A DNA stretch of 5,957 bases, taken from contig CANRAQ010000058.1 in NCBI GenBank assembly GCA_947628725.1, forward strand, positions 1 through 5,957. The letters are read 5' to 3'. The notes under the pieces were generated by a model, which saw only the letters and a list, made by a program, of their open reading frames with translations, did not search any database and was not told the DNA's origin. Within the stretch, counting starts at the first letter, position 1; each line of letters begins with the position of its first letter. The translations under genes were made by a program, and so were the position numbers. Below are positions 1 through 4,794 of this stretch, piece after piece. The stretch comes from an uncultured Bacilli bacterium. Its GTDB lineage: Bacteria; Bacillota_I; Bacilli_A; RF39; UBA660.

Positions 1-453
1 TTCATATATTACTGGTGTCATTCCACTTAAAATAGGATTTACTGTTATATAATTATCACAACTACCTACATCATATATTTCATATTTATCATCTACATAT
101 TCTACTAATTTATTATTTATACATAAATCTGCAGTTTCTATTGTATCGTTTTTTAAATATATATTACCGCTACTTATATCAGTTTTTTCTATGTCAACAT
201 CTATTAGAGAACCATTACATCTAATATGATTAAAATCAACTACTGTACATTTATCAGGGTCAAAATTTTCTATTATATCTTGATTTTTTATTGAAAATTC
301 TACACCTTTAACATACATTTCTGCACTTCTTATAATTGCTGCTTTTTTTGAATCATTTATAGTACTTACCATTATTGGAGTTATAATAATTGCGATAAAT
401 CCTAATACTATTAATACCGCTAAAAGTTCTACTAATGTGAATCCTCGTTTCAT
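1..453 (-). CDS. Prepilin-like protein (type IV pilin/pseudopilin N-terminus), 3' end outside window
   Basis: The reading frame is open from ATG at 453 to the window edge and gives 151 residues without a stop. It begins MKRGFTLVELLAVLIVLG, the class III prepilin signal: a short basic leader ending in Gly4, cleavage before Phe5, Glu at position +5 of the mature protein, then a hydrophobic helix of about 22 residues (to about residue 28). In the family, a prepilin peptidase cleaves and N-methylates at this site and the helix packs into a pilus or a competence/secretion pseudopilus. The rest is a polar extracellular domain with four cysteines (in DKC, IRC, DLC and GSC contexts), which could form disulfides. 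The start is supported by GGTGAT 3 nt upstream and by a perfect promoter just before it. No pilus ATPase, platform protein or peptidase gene is visible, so the machine it serves (Com-type, T4P or T2S-like) is open. The C-terminus cannot be judged. Confidence 0.9.
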   Translation of the reverse strand, partial: MKRGFTLVELLAVLIVLGFIAIIITPIMVSTINDSKKAAIIRSAEMYVKGVEFSIKNQDIIENFDPDKCTVVDFNHIRCNGSLIDVDIEKTDISSGNIYLKNDTIETADLCINNKLVEYVDDKYEIYDVGSCDNYITVNPILSGMTPVIYE

Positions 454-456
454 ACC

Positions 457-462
457 ATCACC
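457..462 (-). promoter_or_regulatory. Ribosome-binding site of prepilin gene (GGTGAT)
   Basis: GGTGAT lies 3 nt before the ATG at 453. It matches the 3' half of the extended Shine-Dalgarno GGAGGTGAT, so the short spacing is correct when aligned to the full site. gpsA has the same hexamer at the same spacing. Confidence 0.65.
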
Positions 463-468
463 ATTATA

Positions 469-497
469 ATTATAAAAAAAAATCGACATAATGTCAA
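469..497 (-). promoter_or_regulatory. Perfect-consensus sigma-A promoter for prepilin gene
   Basis: On the minus strand TTGACA (497-492) is followed after exactly 17 nt by TATAAT (474-469), a full match to both hexamers at ideal spacing. A second TATAAT follows directly (468-463) but at 23-nt spacing. The predicted start of transcription, about 7 nt after the first -10, is at about 462, at the first base of the GGTGAT ribosome-binding site, so the leader is only about 9-13 nt. The -35 element lies in the left arm of a terminator-like hairpin and starts one base after the stop codon of the 40-residue gene. Confidence 0.8.
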
Positions 498-499
498 TT
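474..499 (-). terminator. Putative intrinsic terminator after the 40-residue gene
   Basis: On the minus strand an 8-bp stem AATTGACA / TGTCGATT (one U-G pair) with loop TTA (499-481) runs straight into an unbroken T stretch (nine T, 482-474, counting the two that close the stem). The left arm begins inside the TAA stop. The stem is weak and AT-rich, so termination efficiency is uncertain, but stem plus T-run right after a stop is the expected layout. It shares its sequence with the next gene's promoter. Confidence 0.55.
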
Positions 500-620
500 A
501 AAAGAATATTCTTTGTATACAAGGATCACTTATGAATTGATAATAATAAAATATTGAAACTAAAAGCGCTATTACAAGTATAATTACATACCACACCATT
601 GATCTTACTCCCCACTTCAT
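498..620 (-). CDS. 40-residue single-pass membrane protein, unknown function
   Basis: The frame runs from ATG at 620 to TAA at 500-498 and encodes 40 residues beginning MKWGVRSMVWYVIIL. It has a short basic N-terminus, a hydrophobic helix at about residues 9-27 rich in I/L/V and ending in YYYQ, then a short tail with one Cys (SDPC). By the positive-inside rule the N-terminus should be inside. A strong AGGAG (630-626) sits 5 nt before the start and overlaps the TAG stop of the upstream regulator gene, which argues for translational coupling and for a real gene despite its size. It lies between an NrtR-like regulator and a prepilin gene. I recognise no family. A basic end followed by one helix loosely resembles a pilin N-terminus but lacks the FTLVE-type cleavage motif. 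A role as accessory subunit, small regulator or toxin-like peptide is only speculation. Confidence 0.7.
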   Translation of the reverse strand: MKWGVRSMVWYVIILVIALLVSIFYYYQFISDPCIQRIFF

Positions 621-628
621 AATTTCTC

Positions 629-1204
629 CTAAAGCAATATTTTATCTATATCTAATTCTTTAAATTTATATAATTTGGCTGGTCTACCTAATTTATTATC
701 ACTTAATTTATTTAAATCCTCAATTATATCTAGTTGCATTAATTTTTTTCTAAAATTTCTTCTATCATATTTTTTACCTAATAAATCTTCATATAATTTT
801 TGTATTTCTGGTAATATAAATTCATTAGGATATAATCTTTTTATAGAACTATAAAACTTTAAATATAATTTTAAATACTCTAAAGATTTATTTATATATT
901 TATTATTTAAATCTAACTTATCAAATGGGATAAAATTAAAATCTTTATTATTTATATCTTTATAATTTACAATATCTACAAATAATATTGATATTTCTAA
1001 ACAATCTTTATTCTTTTTACTAAAAGTATAACATTGTTTAAGATTTATACTATCTATATTTATATTATTTTTTATATATTTTTTATTAAATTCATCTATT
1101 TCTTCATTGCAATCTGTTATAAATAAATTATTATTTTTAGTAATTAAATTTATTTTTCCATCTATACTAGTATATATTGCATAAACATTATTAACTTTAA
1201 TCAT
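629..1204 (-). CDS. NrtR-family winged-helix protein with degenerate Nudix-like N-terminus
   Basis: A 191-residue protein. The C-terminal part (about 118-176) is the clear signal: LP..QKLYEDLLGKKYDRRNFRKK (start near 121, DRRNFRKK at 137-144), then GRPAKLYKF at 163-171. This pattern is typical of the DNA-binding winged helix of NrtR-type Nudix regulators. In the family the N-terminal Nudix domain senses ADP-ribose or a related nucleotide, and the regulator often controls NAD metabolism. Here residues 1-95 keep the strand-like outline (VYAIYTSIDGKINLI, LKQCYTF, LEISILFVDIV), but no Nudix box (GX5EX7REUXEEXGU) is present, so hydrolysis is not expected; ligand binding could persist. AAGGA lies about 10 nt upstream of the ATG, and a good promoter lies in the end of gpsA. 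The gene is coupled to the 40-residue membrane gene downstream. No NAD gene is nearby, so targets are unknown; it may regulate its own unit or the prepilin. Confidence 0.75.
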   Translation of the reverse strand: MIKVNNVYAIYTSIDGKINLITKNNNLFITDCNEEIDEFNKKYIKNNINIDSINLKQCYTFSKKNKDCLEISILFVDIVNYKDINNKDFNFIPFDKLDLNNKYINKSLEYLKLYLKFYSSIKRLYPNEFILPEIQKLYEDLLGKKYDRRNFRKKLMQLDIIEDLNKLSDNKLGRPAKLYKFKELDIDKILL

Positions 1205-1228
1205 ATTCTATATTCCTTATACATTTTA

Positions 1229-1257
1229 ATTTTATTATAAATCATATTTGTTGTCAA
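1229..1257 (-). promoter_or_regulatory. Sigma-A promoter for regulator/small membrane protein unit, inside gpsA 3' end
   Basis: TTGACA (1257-1252) and TAAAAT (1234-1229) are separated by 17 nt on the minus strand. The -35 lies in the last codons of gpsA and the -10 just past its TAA stop (1237-1235). The predicted start, about 1222, gives a leader of about 18 nt carrying AAGGA. No terminator hairpin separates gpsA from the regulator gene, so read-through from gpsA is also possible. Confidence 0.65.
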
Positions 1258-2221
1258 TCATTAAATATTGAATCAATTTACTAGGACTTTCATCTTTAAA
1301 AATTATATCATATAGTGTATCTATAATAGGTACTTTAATTTTTTTACTATGAACTATTTTATAAATACATTTTAATGAATTAATTCCCTCTAATGTAGTT
1401 TCAGACTTAAATTTATCTATTTCTTCTTTTTTCTTTGCTTCACCTATTAATTTACCAAATCTATAGTTCCTACTTTTTTCACTTATGCAAGTTAATAGTA
1501 TATCTCCAAATCCTGCATAACTTAATATAGTATTTTCTGATGCGCCTAATTTATATATAAGTCTTTTTGTATCTAATAAAGATTTTGTTATAAACATAGT
1601 TTGAGTAGATATAGGATATCCCATACCATCTATAATACCTGATGCGATTGCGAGTATATTTTTTATTGTTCCACATATTTCTACTCCAGTTATATCTGAT
1701 ATTGGGTATAATTTAAAATGATCATTACAAAATGCATCACTTACAATTTTTAATGTTTTTTTAGATTTAGACGCTAAAGACAATCCTACTGGTACTTTTC
1801 TAACTAAATCTACAGCAAAAGTTGGACCAGATATAGTTGCTACATTATTAGTTTTTAAATAATGTTTTACTATTTCATGAATAAATCTGCAACTATTATT
1901 TTCTAATCCTTTACTACATATACATATATATCTATCTCTTTTAATATATTTACTTAAATCTTTACATAAATTTGATACAAATTCACTAGGAACTGCTATT
2001 ACTATAAGATCACTAAATTCTATAGATTCTTTTAAATTTGTAGTTATATTTACTCCATCATCTAATATATATTTATCTAATTTAGAACTTTTTTTAGTAT
2101 TTAATAATTCATTTTTTTCTTCTTCAAATAAAGTCCACATAGTTACTTCATTTTTATTTTCTACTAATATTTTAGAAAGTGCAAGCCCATATGCTCCTGT
2201 TCCAAGTATTGTTACTTTCAT
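1235..2221 (-). CDS. gpsA: Glycerol-3-phosphate dehydrogenase [NAD(P)+]
   Basis: A 328-residue cytoplasmic enzyme, normal for the family. It interconverts dihydroxyacetone phosphate and sn-glycerol 3-phosphate, the backbone precursor of phospholipids. Visible landmarks: nucleotide-binding GTGAYG at 7-12 in an N-terminal Rossmann fold; IVIAVPSEF near 74; SKGLE with Lys104; SGPTFA at 131-136; GTIKNI with the catalytic Lys187; AGFGD with Asp240; and SRN at 250-252, which binds substrate phosphate in the family. The segment at 201-215 reads GYPISTQTMFITKSL where many enzymes have a GxNxxAALITRGL-like sequence, so this is a divergent branch, but all core catalytic residues are kept. The start MKVTILG is chosen over a GTG 36 nt upstream because it has GGTGAT 3 nt before it, begins at the first Rossmann strand, and the upstream GTG lies in a terminator hairpin before the predicted transcription start. 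Confidence 0.93.
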   Translation of the reverse strand: MKVTILGTGAYGLALSKILVENKNEVTMWTLFEEEKNELLNTKKSSKLDKYILDDGVNITTNLKESIEFSDLIVIAVPSEFVSNLCKDLSKYIKRDRYICICSKGLENNSCRFIHEIVKHYLKTNNVATISGPTFAVDLVRKVPVGLSLASKSKKTLKIVSDAFCNDHFKLYPISDITGVEICGTIKNILAIASGIIDGMGYPISTQTMFITKSLLDTKRLIYKLGASENTILSYAGFGDILLTCISEKSRNYRFGKLIGEAKKKEEIDKFKSETTLEGINSLKCIYKIVHSKKIKVPIIDTLYDIIFKDESPSKLIQYLMIDNKYDL

Positions 2222-2224
2222 TTT

Positions 2225-2230
2225 ATCACC
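2225..2230 (-). promoter_or_regulatory. Ribosome-binding site fixing the gpsA start (GGTGAT)
   Basis: GGTGAT lies 3 nt before the ATG at 2221 and aligns with the end of the extended Shine-Dalgarno GGAGGTGAT. It supports the start at residue 13 of the longest open frame rather than the upstream GTG. Confidence 0.65.
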
Positions 2231-2236
2231 ATAAAT

Positions 2237-2265
2237 ATTATATAAAAGAAAAAACACTTTTTCAA
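2237..2265 (-). promoter_or_regulatory. Sigma-A promoter for gpsA
   Basis: On the minus strand TTGAAA (2265-2260, five of six consensus bases) and TATAAT (2242-2237) are 17 nt apart. The predicted start at about 2230 coincides with the GGTGAT ribosome-binding site, so the leader is about 9-13 nt. The -35 spans part of the left arm and the GAAA loop of the terminator that ends the exporter gene. Confidence 0.75.
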
Positions 2266-2270
2266 GTGTT
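2244..2270 (-). terminator. Intrinsic terminator after the ABC exporter gene
   Basis: Minus-strand stem AACACTT / AAGTGTT (2270-2264 and 2259-2253) with a GAAA loop, followed by TTTTCTTTT. The left arm begins within the TAA stop codon (2271-2269) of the exporter gene. The 7-bp stem is short, but the GNRA-type loop and T-run make it convincing. It overlaps the gpsA promoter. Confidence 0.75.
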
Positions 2271-4704
2271 ATTCTGTTCTAAGCGCTATTACTGGATCTT
2301 TTTTACTTGCTAATCTTGATGGTATTAATCCTGCTACTAGAGTAAGTAATGTACTTATTGTAACAAGAATTATTGCAGCAATTATTGGTAATTTAGCATA
2401 TACTACTACACCAGTAACTTGTCTTATTGCTACATTTATAAGTAAATTTAGTAATACAGTTACAATAATACCTAATAATCCACTTATTAAACCTACTATA
2501 AATGTTTCAGCATTAAATACTCTAGATATATCTTTCTTACTAGCACCTATACTTCTTAAAATACCAATTTCTTTAGTTCTTTCAAGAACACTTATATAAG
2601 TTATTATTCCTATCATTATACTAGAAACTATTAAAGATATTGATACAAATGCAATTAATACATAACCTATTACATTTACAATAGTTGTTACACTACTCAT
2701 AAGTAGACCAACATAGTCAGTATACTCTATTTTATTTTCTTCTTTTCCATCTTTTTCCATTTTGCTATTATATTTAGAAATTATATCAGTTATATTATCT
2801 TTATCCTCAAATGTTTTTGGATATATTTCCATTGAATATGGATCATCTAAGTCTGATACACCTAATTTAGTTAAATTATTATCGTATGATTCTACCGAAG
2901 TAAATTTCTTACCAGTAAATATATTTATTTCTTTATTTTCTTTTTGTTCTTTAACAATATTGCTTTCATTTATTTTACCTATAACATATTCTGTTAATTT
3001 ACTTGTATAACCTACTCCGTTATTTACTGATATATTTGAATCTTCACTAGGTTTAATTATACCTACTATCTTTAAATCTATTGAATTATCAACTAAATTT
3101 TTCATATATGAATAATCACTTGATTTATCCATCCATATGCCATTTTCTTTTTTATAATAATCAGTATTTAAAACTAATTTATAAGTAGTTTTTAATATAT
3201 CTTCATATGAATATTTGCTTTGCTCAAACTCTTTTAGTTTTTCACCCATCATCATATTAAGCATAGCCTCTTGTATTTCTTTTTGATCTTTAATACCTAT
3301 AGTATATAAAATAAAATCATTTATTTCGTTATTTTCATCAACTATAAGTACCATTTCATCATATTCTTTAGGCAATCTACCACTTACTAAATCATATTGT
3401 GTTTCTAGTAAATTAGTATTACTTGTAAGTTGTGTAAATATTAAACTACCTGCAGTTGGTGTTTGTGAAGTAATGGAATCATCATAACCAAAAAGTGCCA
3501 TCATATTACTTGGATTTACTTGAACAAATCCATCTTTATTTTGTTTAAATATTTGTAAATTTAAATTATATGAATATTTAATATCATTTATATATTCTTT
3601 TAATTGTTTATTATTTTCTACATATTTTTTAAATTCTTTTAAATTATTAGTAGATACACCATTATACATAGTTGACATCATATCCGTCATCATATCATTT
3701 GAATATATGGCATCATTTCCATGAGAATTTGATGACTTACCTTGCATTGATAAAAATAAAGTTGACATATCTACATTATTTTTTTGTATTGTAAGTGGAT
3801 AACTACTTAAAGTATCTTCTTGTACTCTATATATATAATTATTAACACCATTTGAAAGTGATAAAATAAGTGCGATACCTATTATACCTATAGAACCGGC
3901 AAATGCTGTAAGTAATGTTCTTCCTTTTTTAGTCATTAAGTTATTTAAACTAAGTGATAATGCAGTTAAAAAATTCATACTAGTTTTTTTAGTTTTTGAC
4001 TTTTTATATTCTATTACTTCTTTTCCATCATATGGATTTGTATCATTTATTACTTCTCCATCTTTTAAACTTATAATTCTACTAGAATACTTTTCGGCTA
4101 ATTCAGGATTATGAGTAACCATTATAACTAATTTATCTTTACTAATCTTTTTTAATAAATTCATTATTTGTACACTAGTTTCTGAATCTAAAGCACCTGT
4201 TGGCTCATCTGCAAGTAATATATCTGGATTATTTACAAGTGCACGGGCAATTGCAACTCTCTGCATTTGTCCACCACTTAATTGATTAGGCTTTTTATTA
4301 ATGTGTTCAGAAAGTCCAACTTCGTTTAATACTTTCTTTGCTCTTCTTTTTCTTTCCTTTTTTGAAACACCACTTAATGTTAAAGCAAGTTCTACATTAG
4401 ATAAAACTGATTGATGTGGAATTAAATTATAACTTTGAAATACAAATCCAATTCTATGATTTCTATAAGAGTCCCAATCTCTATCTTTATATTTTTTTGT
4501 ACTTACTTCGTTTATTACAAGATCTCCACTTGTATATTTATCAAGTCCACCTATTATATTTAAAAGTGTAGTTTTACCACTTCCACTAGGACCTAATATA
4601 GATACAAATTCTGTCTCTCTAAAGTTTATATTTACACCATTAAGGGCTTTTTGAACAAAATCACCTGTCTTATAAACTTTTGTTATATTTTTAATCTCTA
4701 ACAT
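2269..4704 (-). CDS. MacB/FtsX-type ABC exporter, fused ATPase and permease
   Basis: An 811-residue membrane protein with a complete ABC ATPase followed by a permease. ATPase (about 1-225): Walker A GPSGSGKT 38-45, Q-loop Gln90, signature LSGGQ 142-146, Walker B ILLADEP 162-168 with Glu167, and switch His198. All catalytic parts are intact. After a linker comes TM1 (about 264-284), a large extracellular domain (about 290-668), then three helices (about 672-705, 735-758, 772-796). The conserved FtsX loop ERTKEIGILRSIGASKKDI (708-726) precedes TM3. This is the MacB mechanotransmission topology. Family members export or respond to peptides, antibiotics or lipoproteins and usually work as dimers. 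No periplasmic adaptor gene is nearby, as expected for a Gram-positive. The extracellular part has a Met/Ser-rich stretch (about 316-348). Start: AGGAGG 4 nt before the ATG. It is a single-gene unit with its own promoter, operator-like palindrome and terminator. The substrate cannot be read from sequence. Confidence 0.9.
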   Translation of the reverse strand: MLEIKNITKVYKTGDFVQKALNGVNINFRETEFVSILGPSGSGKTTLLNIIGGLDKYTSGDLVINEVSTKKYKDRDWDSYRNHRIGFVFQSYNLIPHQSVLSNVELALTLSGVSKKERKRRAKKVLNEVGLSEHINKKPNQLSGGQMQRVAIARALVNNPDILLADEPTGALDSETSVQIMNLLKKISKDKLVIMVTHNPELAEKYSSRIISLKDGEVINDTNPYDGKEVIEYKKSKTKKTSMNFLTALSLSLNNLMTKKGRTLLTAFAGSIGIIGIALILSLSNGVNNYIYRVQEDTLSSYPLTIQKNNVDMSTLFLSMQGKSSNSHGNDAIYSNDMMTDMMSTMYNGVSTNNLKEFKKYVENNKQLKEYINDIKYSYNLNLQIFKQNKDGFVQVNPSNMMALFGYDDSITSQTPTAGSLIFTQLTSNTNLLETQYDLVSGRLPKEYDEMVLIVDENNEINDFILYTIGIKDQKEIQEAMLNMMMGEKLKEFEQSKYSYEDILKTTYKLVLNTDYYKKENGIWMDKSSDYSYMKNLVDNSIDLKIVGIIKPSEDSNISVNNGVGYTSKLTEYVIGKINESNIVKEQKENKEINIFTGKKFTSVESYDNNLTKLGVSDLDDPYSMEIYPKTFEDKDNITDIISKYNSKMEKDGKEENKIEYTDYVGLLMSSVTTIVNVIGYVLIAFVSISLIVSSIMIGIITYISVLERTKEIGILRSIGASKKDISRVFNAETFIVGLISGLLGIIVTVLLNLLINVAIRQVTGVVVYAKLPIIAAIILVTISTLLTLVAGLIPSRLASKKDPVIALRTE

Positions 4705-4731
4705 ATTTCCTCCTATAAATAATATTTATTT

Positions 4732-4745
4732 ATATCGAACGATAT
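4732..4745. promoter_or_regulatory. Operator-like palindrome at the exporter transcription start
   Basis: ATATCG-TT-CGATAT on the minus strand is a perfect 6-bp inverted repeat with a 2-bp centre. It begins 2 nt after the -10 box and spans the predicted +1 (about 4741), where a bound repressor would block RNA polymerase. It holds CG steps, which are rare in this AT-rich background, so it is less likely to be chance than the AT-only repeats nearby. The binding protein is unknown and no regulator gene is adjacent. Confidence 0.5.
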
Positions 4746-4747
4746 TC

Positions 4748-4776
4748 ATTATATCATAAAAATTATAAAAAGTGAA
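4748..4776 (-). promoter_or_regulatory. Extended -10 promoter for the ABC exporter
   Basis: Minus-strand TGaTATAAT gives a perfect -10 (4753-4748) with the extended TG element. At 17-nt spacing the -35 is TTCACT (4776-4771; four of six consensus bases), lying in the right arm of the htrA terminator. The predicted start, about 4741, yields a leader of about 37 nt that includes AGGAGG. Confidence 0.7.
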
Positions 4777-4794
4777 TTTTATTCACTTTTTATA
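4764..4794 (-). terminator. Intrinsic terminator at the htrA end, palindromic
   Basis: A perfect 14-bp stem TATAAAAAGTGAAT / ATTCACTTTTTATA with an AAA loop. The left arm covers the last codons and the TAA stop (4781-4779) of htrA; the right arm ends in a T-run, followed by ATTTTT. Because it is symmetrical with A-runs and T-runs on both sides, it could act on either strand, though no plus-strand gene is seen. Confidence 0.75.

Noticed and set aside
463..468. Second TATAAT directly after the prepilin -10
   Set aside because: It is 23 nt from TTGACA, too far for normal promoter spacing, and would place the start of transcription at or beyond the start codon.
629..1204. Active Nudix hydrolase
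   Set aside because: Automated naming may call this a Nudix hydrolase, but no Nudix box can be found, so an enzymatic call is not supported.
2222..2257. Extra 12 N-terminal residues of gpsA from the GTG at 2257
   Set aside because: They would be encoded by the terminator hairpin, -10 box and ribosome-binding site, mostly upstream of the predicted transcript start; the Rossmann strand begins at MKVTILG.
2762..3010. Plus-strand open frame of 82 residues
   Set aside because: It lies wholly antisense to the well-supported exporter gene, has no ribosome-binding site that I can see, and its hydrophobic look is expected from the complement of AT-rich coding DNA.
4715..4733. Inverted repeat ATAAATAA-ATA-TTATTTAT just before the exporter AGGAGG
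   Set aside because: It contains only A and T, would be a very weak hairpin, and such repeats are expected by chance in this composition. A minor role in mRNA structure cannot be excluded.
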